Shown here one piece after another: positions 32,394 through 43,629 of a stretch of 64,000 nucleotides of DNA. Both the position numbers and the translations under genes were made by a program. The notes under the pieces are model-generated. The model did not search any database. It was not told the DNA's origin and saw nothing but the letters and a program-made list of their open reading frames with translations. Position 1 is the stretch's first letter. Every line of letters begins with the position of its first letter. This DNA comes from Meloidogyne chitwoodi (taxonomy: Eukaryota; Nematoda; Chromadorea; Rhabditida; Meloidogynidae): positions 1,736,001-1,800,000 of the forward strand of contig JACZZP010000013.1 of NCBI GenBank assembly GCA_015183035.1, given 5' to 3'.

Positions 32394-33463
32394 TCAATAA
32401 AATTCCGGTGCACTTCTTTCAATTGTCAATTGTTGTTGTAAATCAACCAATTTTTTCTTCAAAATTTGAATTCCACTTAATATAATATTTTCGGCTTTTA
32501 AAGCTCCAGCACTTTCTACACTAATCCAAAATTTTCTTGGTTTACCCATTGGAAGATAAGGAGCTTCTTTTTGGTCATCATCATTTAATAATTCACTAAA
32601 TTCACTTTTTGGCCATTCTTCAGGTTTTGCTAAAACTGTATGACGAAAAGCATTATCTGGGTCATATTCAAATGCTACGGACGAACAAGGATTCCATTTG
32701 GAATGTTCTTTTCCAAACCCTTTTTTGGCAAAACAACGCATAGAAATTGCTTGCCCTTTTAATTTTTAAAAAATTAAAATTATTATTTAAATTAAAAAAA
32801 CCTTTACGAAGTTTAACAATCAAAATTTCATCAGAAATTCCATCCATTTCAAGAGTATCACGATTAGCGTGTGATCCACATGCGGGAACAACCTTAAATT
32901 GAAAGTAATTAAATTACCTCAACAAATATAATGTCTTTTAAATAAAAAATAATTAAAAAAAAACCTCAATATTATTAGACTCAAGATCATCAGAAGTAAC
33001 AGCTCTTGTCATATCCTCATCACAACGAACATTTAATTCAAATTGTACAGAACAATTAGAGCAAAACTCATTACAAGTACAATCCTAAATTAAAATAAAT
33101 TTATTTAAAATAAAAAAAGTAAAAACCCTTGTATATTGAATTCTGTCAACAATTCCATCAGAAGTTAAAGGAATTAAACCCATTCGATTTGCTATAAATT
33201 CATCATGAAGAACTGAAGTATTTTGTTCAATTTGAACCCAATCAATTGCTATATACAATTTAAAAAATAAATTTAAAAAATAAATAAACCCATTATTGGT
33301 ACTTCAGCAAGAAAAACCTTAAAAAAAATAATAATTTATTTAAAAAAATAAAAACCCGTCGAAGAGAATTAGCAACACTCAAATCTGTATCTTCCAAACA
33401 AAAACGAACCAATTCATTACTTAACTGTAAAATAGTTACTTGTGGTTGATTCGCATAAGGCAT
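32394..33463 (-). CDS. rpb-3: RNA polymerase II subunit RPB3
   Basis: This RPB3 alpha-like subunit forms the assembly platform of Pol II with RPB11. The start [20 protein letters not shown], the alpha motif [20 protein letters not shown] and [14 protein letters not shown] are all typical. The zinc-binding cluster [10 protein letters not shown] is intact, followed by DDLES and an insert domain with [17 protein letters not shown]. The C-terminal helix [14 protein letters not shown] provides the dimerisation contacts. Length is about 270 residues as in other animals. It is the middle gene of a minus-strand run: TGF-beta receptor, RPB3 (428 bp gap), PRPF4 (162 bp gap). Confidence 0.96.
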
Positions 33464-33891
33464 TTTTTTATATTTTTTTAAAACTAAAAATAAATTTAAA
33501 AAAAAATAAAAATGTTTAAGTAAAAAAATAAAAAATAACAATTAAATAAAAATAAATAAATTCTTCATTAAAAAATAATTATTTTTAAAATTTATTTTTA
33601 AATATATAAAAGAAAGAATAAATGATAATAATATAAATCACAACTTGTAAAGGAATAAAATATAAGTGTTAAATATATTTTTTCAAATACAAAAACTTTT
33701 TCTTTTTGTTAAAAGAAAACTCTCCTTTGCAAAATAAAAATTATAGTCCCTTTAAAATATTTAAAATTCTTTACAAGTTCTCAGATTTTTTTTTTTAAAT
33801 GAGGTACAAAAATAAATAAAAATATATTTACAATTGCACTGTGTATTCGTTGAATTATAAAAATATTAAAAACCTTTAAAAATTTCCTCTT
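33464..33891. other. Spacer between TGF-beta receptor and RPB3
   Basis: AT-rich 3' UTR and intergenic sequence; no gene or clear motif was seen. Confidence 0.35.
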
Positions 33892-36644
33892 TCAAGTAAT
33901 AATTTTAATTTTTTGTTCTTCACATATTCTATCTAAAGAGCAACGTATATTTAATGCTGTAAGTCTTGATTTTGGACTACAACTCCAACATTCAGTCATT
34001 ATACGCACTAATTCATTTAATGATTCACTTCTTTTCCAATTTAAATTAATAGTTGGTCTTTTATTTTGAATTGAAATAAATTGATACATTTGCTCTAATA
34101 AAGGTTCTCTTGGAACATATTCAAAATAAGGAATTTCATAAGTTGATGCTGGAATATTTAAATTTGCAATTTCTGTTCTTCTACAAGTTTCCCACATTAT
34201 TAAAGAAAAAGAATAAACATCCATTTGTAAATAAGAATTAAAAGAATCACGAATATAATTATTTGCAAGAAATTCTGGGGCTAGATAACGCTAAAAATAT
34301 TAAAAAAATATTTTTATTTATTTTTTATTTTAAAAATCCCTAACTTCTCTGCGCATATTAAAAAAAAATAAAAAGGAAAAATTTTTTTTAAATAATTTTT
34401 TAAATTATTTAAAAGTATTCTTCTTCATAACTCTCCAAAAAATAAATATTTATAAAAAAATACGCATGAGGAAAAAAGTTACGAAAAGAGAGAAAAGTTA
34501 CGGGGGATTTTTGAAAGAATAATAATAAAAAATAATTAAAAAATCATACTACTGTTCCTCCTCTATCTTGCAAAGGAATATCAAGCACTCCATTCCCATA
34601 ACGTATAGCCATCCCTAAATCAGCAATACAACAAGTCCAATCATTTTTAATAAGAATATTTCGTGATTTAATGTCTCTGTGTGCAATGCCTGGTTTATCT
34701 TAAGATACATATTTTTTAAAATTTTAATTAAAATAAAAAAATTTACGGCATTGATTATTAACTCCTGGCAGTTCAGAATGTAAATAAGCTAATCCATGAG
34801 CTATTGAACGAATAAATTGGATATTCATTTCCACTGTAATTTTGTTTTGTTCAAGGAAATCATAAAGAGAACCATTTGGTAAATATTCAGTGACTAACCA
34901 AAGTTGGGTAGATGAACCAGAATCTTTAAAAAATAAATAATTATTAAATTGACAATCTACTAGAGAGTTACTAAGGTAAAAGAAATATCTAAAAAAGAAC
35001 AAAAAATTTTACCAAAAGAAGAAGATCATCAAAATAAACTCTCCTACAAAGGATATATTTGTCTTGTTCCCTTACCTCTACCCCTCTAACACCTTATACT
35101 TTTACATAATTTTTAAATTAAAAGATTCAACTTTAAAATTACTAAAAAATCCTTTTAAAAAAAACCTTTAGTATCACTTCCAATCCAACGAAGTAAATTT
35201 GAATGTCTCAACATATTATGTCTGTAAATATCAGTTTCTCTTTGCCAAGAAGGCTCATCTCTTGATAAAAAAATTTTAACAGCAACTTTTTCAGCTTTCC
35301 AAACACCCAAATAAACTTCACCAAAACGACCACGACCAATACATTCTTTTAAAGTTATTTGCCAAGCAATTGTTCTTTGAACTAAAATTGGCATTCCAGC
35401 ACCCGAACCAGTAGAAATTGGATTTTGGACTCTTTCCAAATCTCTAATTAATTTTTTTAATTTTCTTTTTTCACCATTATTATCAATAAATTGATCATTT
35501 TCTTCTTCATAAAGATAATCATCATCTTCTCCTTCTTGTACTTGTCTATAAATATCTTCCATTTGAAGATTATTATTATTATTATTCTGATGGAAACGAC
35601 GGAAATGTTTAATACTTTAAAAAATTAAATTAAAAAAAAATTAGAAAAACTTACTAAAAATGTCTTAAACGACCAAAACAATTATCAAAAGCTTTCTTTA
35701 TTTGATCTATACATTTTGCACCGCAATATATTCCTACACAAAGTCCAAACCCAGAGAAAATTATGGAAACTCCAAAAAGTAAAATAAAATACCAATATGA
35801 AGAATTTGAATTATTTTCATTATTATTTTCAATTTCAGAAATATTTTGTTCAAGATATTCAACAGAAAACTTGGAAAAAATATATTAAAAAAAATATATC
35901 TAAAAAAACCTTTTTATCATTACAAAAAGAACCATCTTTACAACATGAGACAATTTGTACAAGTTGTGTTGTGTTAACACTTTGACAAAAAAATGGACGT
36001 TCTTTAGGGAGAAGTTGATCATTATGTACACAACTTTAAAAATAAACTTTAAATTAATTTTAAAAAATAAAGAAAAGGTCGTCCCCTTTAAAGTTTCCCG
36101 GAAAAACTGTCCCCGCAAAATTTAAAAATAAATTAAAATTAATTTTTAGAGGACTCTATATTCCCTTTAAAAAATAAAAAAACTAACGAAAGAACAACTT
36201 CTTTAATTTTGTTATCCTTTCCTAAATGAACCATTCTTCTACATTGTCCTCCACTATGTGCTCTACATATTCCTTCATATTTTTGATCAAACCCAATAAT
36301 ATCAGTAATTTCACGACTACAACCAAAATGATTACATTTACATAATAATTCGTTGTTTTTCATTGGAAGATTTACGAATATCTTTTTAAAAAAATTAAAA
36401 AATTCGACAATTAATTAAAGGGGGTGTTATTGTAATGGAATTTAAAAATAAAATTAAAATGGGAGTAAAAAGACCAGACAAAATCTTATCCTTTTAATTT
36501 TTAAAAAACCTTTTTTTCTGCAAATTCTTTCCTAATTTCCATTTCAATCTTTTTATCTTCAGCATTCAATTCTTCTGACGTATTAAAATTCAAAAAAGGC
36601 AACAATAAAATAATTAAAAGAACAATTTTAATAAAATAATTCAT
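33892..36644 (-). CDS. TGF-beta family type I receptor serine/threonine kinase
   Basis: This membrane receptor kinase phosphorylates R-SMADs after ligand-driven complex formation. The chosen ATG at 36644 follows a CTTTCAG acceptor by 8 nt and opens a signal peptide ([19 protein letters not shown]). A cysteine-rich ectodomain (CKCNHFGCS ... [10 protein letters not shown]) is followed by a transmembrane segment ([18 protein letters not shown]). The type I GS box is [15 protein letters not shown], with only part of the usual TTSGSGSG. Kinase landmarks are [29 protein letters not shown] and GTVRYLAPE; the D of the metal-binding loop appears as IADLGMA. SMA-6 or DAF-1 orthology cannot be decided. 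An extra upstream ATG at 36686 would lie before the acceptor and is not used. Confidence 0.93.
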
Positions 36645-36830
36645 TGAAAAATCTGAAAGAAAAATAAAACAAGAAAATCTAACCATGAAAAAAGTAAAAA
36701 AAAATTTTGAAATGTTAAATTAATAATTTATTAATTTAATGAAAAGAAATTCAATAAATTAATTTCGGCACATATATAAATGTCTGATGTCCCTCTTATT
36801 ATTTAGTTATCTCTCACTTAGTAACAGAAA

Positions 36831-36966
36831 GGCTCCTGTACATTTCGTCGAACAAAATTGCCCGACATTTCGTCTCAACGGCAAACAATCGTAGGCTTGT
36901 ACAAATGAAATGTAGTTTTTTGCCGCAGAGACGAAATGTCGTGCAATTTTTATTGGCGAAATGTAG
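36831..36966. mobile_element. Foldback MITE, copy 2 (ACATTTCGTCGAAC family)
   Basis: Related to 4446-4580: left arm CTGTACATTTCGTCGAACAA, right arm with TCGTGCAATTTTTATTGGCG and AAATGTAG. The shared inner motifs are GACATTTCGTC, AACGGCAAA and TTTTTTGCCG. It lies about 190 bp upstream of the receptor start and could carry part of that promoter. Confidence 0.78.
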
Positions 36967-37218
36967 AGATATTTCTTTACTTGACAAAAAATTAATAAAA
37001 AATTGAAAAATTAATTTTAAAAAAATAAATAAATATAAGAGAAATATTTTAAAAAATTCTCAATTTTTATTTTATTTAATTTAAAAAAATAATTAAAAAA
37101 ATCACTGGGAATTTATCATAACAAAAAAAAACAGTTCAGATTTTTAAGACGTTTAATTCCCTAAAACAACAATTTTTAAAAAATTAAAAAAATAAAACTG
37201 TTCTCCTAAAAACAAAAT
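36967..37218. other. AT-rich spacer upstream of the receptor and downstream of the Ig gene
   Basis: A-rich sequence with no gene seen; presumed 3' UTR of the Ig-like gene. Confidence 0.3.
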
Positions 37219-40200
37219 TTAAACATTAGGTACATGCCTACTAAGTAAATCAATCATTAACACTAATAAATAAAAGAAAAGAATAACACGAAAAACAATT
37301 GTAACCTTTTCTAGAAAATCTTTTGTTTTATCACCAGCAACATAAAGAATACGAAAAGTTCGAAGAATATGTCCACTTGGGAAGAGTACACAACTTTAAA
37401 AAAATAAAAATTAAATTAAATAATTAATTAAATTTAGAAAAAAGACATGAAAGAGATGACAAATGGCCCCCAAATGTTAAAAAAAAAGTACCTAATTTAA
37501 GTAAATTCTTGGCTTGCTACATAAAAGTGTTCTCCTGACTGGCCTTTTTGTTGTCACCAAAATGACACCAGAGATCCCGGTCAGGTCACTTTTGGTCATG
37601 ACCAAAACCTGGTCAGGAGAACACTGCTAAATACACAAAGGGAAATATGAAGAAAAAGGAAAAAATGATGGAGAACTTGATAAAAGTCCTTCCCAAATAT
37701 TAATAAATATTCCCCTTACTATTTTAAATTAAATTTAAAAAAATAAATAAACAAACGAATAATATCCACCATCTGAAGCAATAATTGAATGAATTATTAA
37801 TTGGCCATTAAAAGTTAATTGAAGTCTTTGTTCTTTTTTTGTTTCATTAAAAAATATATAACTAGAATTTAATTCTTCAAAATTTCTTCTCCAAATTAGA
37901 GAAAGACCATCTTGGTTAGAACAATCGAGAAGAAGAGGTTGACTTTCTGTTGCCTTTTTTAAATTTAAATAAATAAATTAATAATATTTTTTATTTAAAA
38001 TTCCTCTCCTTAATTTGGGCAAGTTAAAATAAAAATTTAGAAATTTTTCAAAAAAAATTAAAAAAATGTTCCAAGATAATCACCCTTTCCCCTATATTAA
38101 AAATACAAAAAAATATTCTTTAAAAAAAAAATAATACAAAAATTGTTCTTCTAATAATTGGTGGTGCTAAAGGAGGCAATCTTTCATCTGTAGAAAATTC
38201 TCCAGGTTCAAGTACATCTACAACTTTAAGTTTTTCTTCTTCTTCCAAAGTTAAATTTCTGGGTGATTTTTCAACCTGTCCTGAGTTTTTGCAAGAAACC
38301 TTTTTTGTTAAAAATATTTTTAAAATTTAATTCGTTTAAATAAAAAAATACTCTGCATTCTGTAAATTCTTCAACAATTGTAAGAAAATCTTTTTTTATA
38401 TTTTTGATAATTTCAAAAGGAACTAAAGAGCTTAAACATGGAAGTTCACCAAACAAAAGAAATATTGCCAATCCTTTTTTTATATAATCAGAAATATTTG
38501 GAATTATTGAAATTGGTTTTCTCTGAAAAAAAAGAAAAAAATTATATTTAAAATTCCGAACATTTATTGTCTCAAATGCTCAAAAAAACAAAGAAGAATA
38601 AAGGCAGTGTCCAGAGGTTTTTTTTTAACTTGGATTAAATTCTGTGGACTTTCTTTTATGGTAAACAAAAAAAAATTTTTAAATAATGAAAAATATTTAA
38701 TAAAATAAAATATAAAAGAAAATCCGCAAAATATGCTACTCAAAAAGAAAAACTTCTACACTCCTCAGTACCTTAACTACCTAAAATTATATAAAAAAGG
38801 GCAGAGCGAAACTTCCGGACTGACATTTCCGGACGCCCACAAAAGCTTACAAAGAAATTAGTTTATTTCCCTCTTTAAAGGACCAATTGGTATAATAATT
38901 TATTCAACAACTTTGTAGCATGGTACTAAATATATATCCAAGTTTTGGACCAGAAGTTCGAGTCCAGAAGCGTTGGTCCGGAAGTGTCGGCCTGCCTAGT
39001 TCCCCAATGATTCCCATATTTATTAAAAATAAACAAACTCTAATAAAACATTGTACAGTACGTCTAGTTTCACCAAATTGTAATTTTCCACATTTATTGC
39101 ATTGACTCCATTCTGTTGTGTGACCGTAAACTTCCAAAAGATTGCCAAATTTATTGTCAAGTGAAATATTCTCAAATGTTAGTTCTGCTTCAGTTTTTTC
39201 ATTTGGTGGTAATTGAGAACAATCCCATAAATTTGCTTGTTTATTTGCACAGGAATTTTCAGATTTGTTAACATATTTCTAAATAATTTTAATTTTTTTT
39301 TATATTTTTATTTAAATTTTTACCTCTCAAAGGGATGAAAATTAATTTTATTAAAATAAAAATTAATTTAAATATACCATTTTTATGTTCATAGTTTTGA
39401 CTACATCAATAAATTGAATTTGTGAAATATCAAAAAAGAATGTAGAGTTGAGTTTTGGTTTTTTAGTTGTAGTAGTAGTAGTAACCTTTTTATTTCTCCG
39501 TGTTGGCTTTTTTGGTTTCGGCTTTGGCGGCTTTTTATCCTTTTTGTTTTGTGACTTTTTAAAGTTTTTATCATCTTTGACTTGATTCTTTTTTGGGGGT
39601 TTCTTTACTTTTTGTTTTTTGGTTGTTTTTTTACCAGTTTTTCTTCTTGTTGTCTTCTTCTTTGTTGTTTTAACCTTTTTAGTAGTGGTTTTAACCTCTT
39701 CAATTAATTCTTGTCTAGAAACACAACGATACCATCCTGCATGATCAACAGCATTTAATTTTCGTATTTCCAACTCATAATGATCACCAATAAACATATT
39801 ACTAAATTCTCCTAATTTAGATTTTTTATCCTCATCTTTGGCAAAAATTCTGATGAAAAATAAATTATTATTGGAAATTAAAAAAGAAAAAACAAACTTG
39901 TCAATAAAATCCATTACTTCTTCCTGCATTCCTCTCCCCTTTTCATCAAATGTACGTGTTGCATTTTTCCATTTATTAATTTCGGGTACATGTTTTTGCC
40001 AGTAATAATTAGCTAATTCATCAGTAAATGTTGGTCTTCTTTTGTGTTTTCGAGATTTAGCAATTTTCTTTTAAAAGTTAAAATTGTATTTTTAATAGAA
40101 GAAAGTTAGAGAATATTTAAGATTTATATAAATAAATTTTTTTAACCTCTTTGATGAATTTGAGCATTTTTTGTACTCTGCGACCAATAACCTTAAAAAA

Positions 40201-40597
40201 TATAAAAATTAAATTTTTAAAAAGAAAACCGAAGGACTTGGTTTCCATTTATCTTCTAATTCATCAGCATCATCAGGATGAAGACTTTAAATAAAATTTA
40301 AAATAAAAATATTAATAAAACCATTCAAAACAACGAAGCCAAAGTGAACTATTTTCCAAAGCAACAACAGCACGTAATGGTTGTATTCCAAAACGTTCAA
40401 GTTCCTCTTTTTGTTTATTCATACATTTTTCATTAAATTTGTAGCGATCACTTTTACGCTAATTATTATTATTATTTTAAATTATTTTCTATTTTTATTA
40501 CCTGCATAACCCATTGAGGAGAATTTATAAAAGAAAATACAATAACAATGTTTAAGAAAATAAATAAAAGAATAGAGATGAAGTTACGCAAATTCAT
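37219..40597 (-). CDS. Ig-like single-pass membrane protein with K/T-rich insert
   Basis: A multi-exon gene. The start at 40597 opens a signal peptide (MNLRNFISILLFIFLNIVIV). The ectodomain has an Ig-like half (LWLRCFEW ... LNAVDHAGWYRCVS), a tryptophan/cysteine segment TEWSQCNKCGKLQFGETRR reminiscent of thrombospondin type 1 repeats, and a second Ig-like domain (PLLLDCSNQDGLSLIWRR ... ASDGGYY). A C-terminal transmembrane helix (VTIVFRVILFFYLLVLMI) ends SRHVPNV. Directly after the first Ig cysteine comes a low-complexity stretch of about 100 residues rich in K and T (39400-39720). The organisation recalls FAM187-like proteins, but I do not assign a family. Introns carry two inverted-repeat elements (37526-37625, 38806-38998). 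Confidence 0.75.
37526..37625. mobile_element. 100 bp inverted-repeat element in Ig-gene intron
   Basis: The ends AGTGTTCTCCTGAC and GTCAGGAGAACACT are perfect 14 bp inverted repeats; inner pairing continues imperfectly through TTTTGTTGTCACC and GGTCATGACCAAAA. The flanks GCTACATA and GCTAAATA differ by one base and may be a decayed 8 bp duplication. The AGTGTTCTCC end resembles hAT termini. There is no coding capacity. Confidence 0.68.
38806..38998. mobile_element. CTTCCGGAC inverted-repeat element in Ig-gene intron
   Basis: GGGCAGAGCGAAACTTCCGG at the left faces GGTCCGGAAGTGTCGGCCTG at the right as an imperfect inverted repeat of about 22 bp. A second TTTCCGGACG lies inside. The element is G/C-richer than its surroundings. 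The borders and target duplication are unclear. Confidence 0.55.
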
Positions 40598-41252
40598 CTC
40601 TTTAAAATAAATTAAAAAATAACTTAAAAAGAAATAATAAATGTAAAAAATTGTAAACAATAAAAAATTCTTTCAATTTTAATTTTTAAAATCATCTCAT
40701 TATTGGTATTATGACATTTTTTTAGTTAGATATTTTGAAATTATTATTTAAAAAATAGCTTTTAAAAATGAGAGGATATTAGAGAATAAAACAACCAAAC
40801 TGCTTTTCTGTGTACAGCCCAAATGGTCGCAGGCCGTCTTGACGCGGGCAACTGGTCGCTCAATAGATGTAAAACAAAGAGATTAGAGATCAAGAGAAAA
40901 CTAGAGATTACTTGCGTCAAGTCGACCGGCGACAAATCGGGCATGTCCCTGCTTTTTTCTTTTGAAATATTTATTTGTAATTTTAATTTATTTCAAAATA
41001 TGTTATTTTTATTAGCTAATTTTTTTCATTTTTTATCTATTTTTTCAGTCAACTCTTTCTAAAAAATTTTTCTAAAAGATGTCTCATTCTTTTGGCTTTC
41101 GTGCTTTTCTTCTTTGCGTATTATAATTGTGATTGTTATTTTAAATAATTTTATTTTTATATTTTTTAATTTTTCTTTAAATTTTTTAAGCTAAATTAAG
41201 AAGCATTATTTGCTCCTCTAAACAAAAAATAAATCTTTGAGATAATCTTCAT
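40598..41252. other. Divergent promoter region of the Ig and IFRD genes
   Basis: This spacer contains the repeat at 40808-40955 and a T-rich run ending TTTTTTAAG near 41190 that could be a splice acceptor for the IFRD leader. A short ATG frame (41080-41127) codes 15 residues and is not supported as a gene. Confidence 0.35.
40808..40955. mobile_element. GCCCAAATGGTCGC inverted-repeat element (relative of 29411-29560)
   Basis: CAGCCCAAATGGTCGC at the left faces GGCGACAAATCGGGCA at the right. The centre AAAACAAAGAGATTAGAGAT and ACTAGAGATTACTTGCG aligns with the centre of 29411-29560 (AAACTAGAGACTACGTGCAC). It is therefore a second copy of that family, with the internal direct repeat AACTGGTCGC. 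Confidence 0.6.
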
Positions 41253-41393
41253 ATGTCTGAGAATTTAAAGTTTTATAATAAACAACAAATTATCGAAATA
41301 TTTGATTGTCAACCTCTTAAAAGAAAAAGAAAAAGTTATCATCGTCAATTTTCTGATTTTATTAATAGTTTTTATATACCAAAGAAAGCTTAA
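41253..41393 (+). CDS. 46-codon upstream ORF in the IFRD leader
   Basis: This short open frame of 46 codons ends with TAA only 4 nt before the IFRD start (TAA-TATT-ATG). It begins MSENLKFYNKQQIIEIFDC, carries a basic KRKRKSYHRQ patch and ends FYIPKKA. Composition is protein-like rather than the F/I/L noise of chance frames nearby. It would lie in the IFRD mRNA if transcription starts at or before the TTTTTTAAG acceptor near 41190. Mammalian IFRD1 mRNA is known to carry an upstream ORF that controls its translation and decay, so a regulatory uORF is the natural reading. A separate small protein is the alternative. Confidence 0.55.
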   Translation: MSENLKFYNKQQIIEIFDCQPLKRKRKSYHRQFSDFINSFYIPKKA

Positions 41394-41397
41394 TATT

Positions 41398-43511
41398 ATG
41401 GGGAAGAAAAGAAATACAAATAAAGTTAATTTATCTGTTCCTATTAGTGTGGCAATTAGTGGTGTTAAAGGAGGTTTTATTTATTTTAATTTTTATTATT
41501 ATTAAAAAAAGGAGGATCAATTGGAGGACGTGATTTAAGTGATACTAGTGATATTGAATCTGTTTATTCGACTTCAGTTATTGGCGATTGTGTTGATTCA
41601 GGTTTTTTTTATTTTTATTTTTTGGTATGTTATTTCTCGTTTCTCTTTACGGAGGAGAAATAAAGTTTTAATGAGTTTTTGACTCAAAAATATTCTTAAA
41701 AACATCCTTGTGAAAAAAAATTCATAAATTTTTTCTCTGAATCCAAAATGTTAAATCTTTTTTTAAGATAACGAAAATGATTTTACCAATTTGGTTGACT
41801 CTTTTGGCGATTTAATAGAAAATGCACAGGACAAAAGGTTTCTTTAAAAATACACAAAATTAAATTTTAATTAAAATAGAATAGAAATTCGTCTCAAAGC
41901 AATTGACAGTCTTTTGCTTCTCTTAAATAAAAATTGTATTCCTGAAAATGTTGAAAAATGGCGTGGAACAATTTCAGAAATTATTCTTAATAATTTGAAA
42001 AAAACTGTTGAGGAAGCTGTTCGTGTTTGTTCTTTAGCAGCTTTATTAAGCTTACAATTAGGTTTTGAATTTATTTTTTTAATTTTTATTACAAAAAATC
42101 TTCGCAAGTTTTTCCTTTAATTTTTAATATTTAACGATTCTAAAAAAGGAAAAAAATATTCTTTATCTTGACTTATTAACTTGCGGGCTTTTTTTAATTA
42201 ATTTTTAGATTAATTTTATTTATTTTTCTAAATTAAAGGTGTTGGAATTGAAGAAGATATTTGTGAAATTGTCAATTTAATGCGTCAAATTTGCAATGAT
42301 GCTAGCGCTGATGAAATTGTTAGATCTTCTTGTGCTCAAGCTATTGGTCTTTGTGTTTATTTGAGTGTTGAGGTTTTTTTAATTTTTATAAAATTTTTAT
42401 TTTTTCTTTCTCAGAGTCAAGTCCATCGTTTAGAATCTATGCAAACACTTAAAAATATTTGGTCATCAATGAAACCAAACGGTATTGGTGGTACTTCTCT
42501 TTTTTCTTCTACTTTAGCTTCTTGGTCTTTACTTCTTGAACGAGTTTATTTTTTTTTATTTTTTTAATATTTTTTTTAAGTCTGATTCAAATTTTATTTC
42601 TACCCAAATTGAAGAAATTCAACCTAAAATTTGTTCTTTTCTTGAATCAACAACTGTTGAGGCACGTATTTCAGCTGGAGAAGCATTAATGATTTTACAT
42701 GAAATTGGAGTTGAAAATATTGATGAAAGTTTTCAATTTAGGTTTTCTTTTTTTATTTTATTATTATTTTTTTAAACTTTCCTCAATCTTTTCTCCTCTT
42801 TCTTTCTTTTTACTTTACCCTTACAAATTAATCAAGGGAAATAAAGAAAATCATAAGCAAACATTAATTGTGTCACTCTTGACCAATTGTAGAGGGAGAG
42901 GAAAGTATTGGGGAAATAAAATATAAACAAAAATATCTTTAATAAATCTTTTCTTTTTTTTAGTAATCAAAATTATCTCGAACAACTTCTTGGTCAATTA
43001 GCAGCAGATTCTTCAAAAAATCGAGCAAAAAGAGATAAAAAACTTCAAAAACTAACATTTAGAAATATTAATGATATAATTTGTAATGATAAAATATGTC
43101 AATTATCTATACGTTTTAATAAACGTGAAATATTAAATATTCATAAATGTCATCAAAAGTTATTGTATGATTTGTTATGTCAATTATTAAAGGTTTTTTT
43201 AATAAAAATTTTTAAAATTAATTTTAAGAGTGATTTAAATGGACATTTAACTAAAAATGAAGTTTTACGCGAACTTTTTGATCTTGGACCTGTTATTTCG
43301 TTAGAAGAGCCTACAAAATTGAGTAAATCACAAAAGATTGAAAGGGTATTTTTAAATATATTTATTTTTGTTTCTAATTTTAATTTTTTAAATAAATACC
43401 TAGATGGTCCAATTTGGTGAACAAAAGAAGCAAATGAATATTAACAGATCAAAAGGAAGAGCAAAAAAGAATGATCATAAACATGCATCATTAATTGAAT
43501 TAGATGATTAA
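41398..43511 (+). CDS. IFRD family protein (interferon-related developmental regulator)
   Basis: This is a helical-repeat protein of the IFRD1/IFRD2 (TIS7/PC4, SM15) family, which acts as a transcriptional co-regulator and in IFRD2 binds ribosomes. Ten exons join in phase from 41398 to the TAA at 43509-43511. Features are a low-complexity start, ARM-like helices (RIEIRLKAIDSLLLLLNKN, ARISAGEALMILHEIG), and the C-terminal domain FGEQKKQMNINRSKGRAKKN that is typical of the family. Motifs RFNKREILNIHKCHQK and ELFDLGPVISLEE also fit. The gene is preceded by a 46-codon upstream ORF. Which of the two vertebrate paralogues it matches cannot be said. Confidence 0.9.
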
Positions 43512-43629
43512 AAATACTAAAACATTTAATTATTTTTTTCTAAAAAGATGTCGCTTCTACCATGCTTTCCTTTAATATTTTTTAATATAAAAATGTTTAT
43601 TTTTTAACAAATTAAAAAAAAATAATAAT

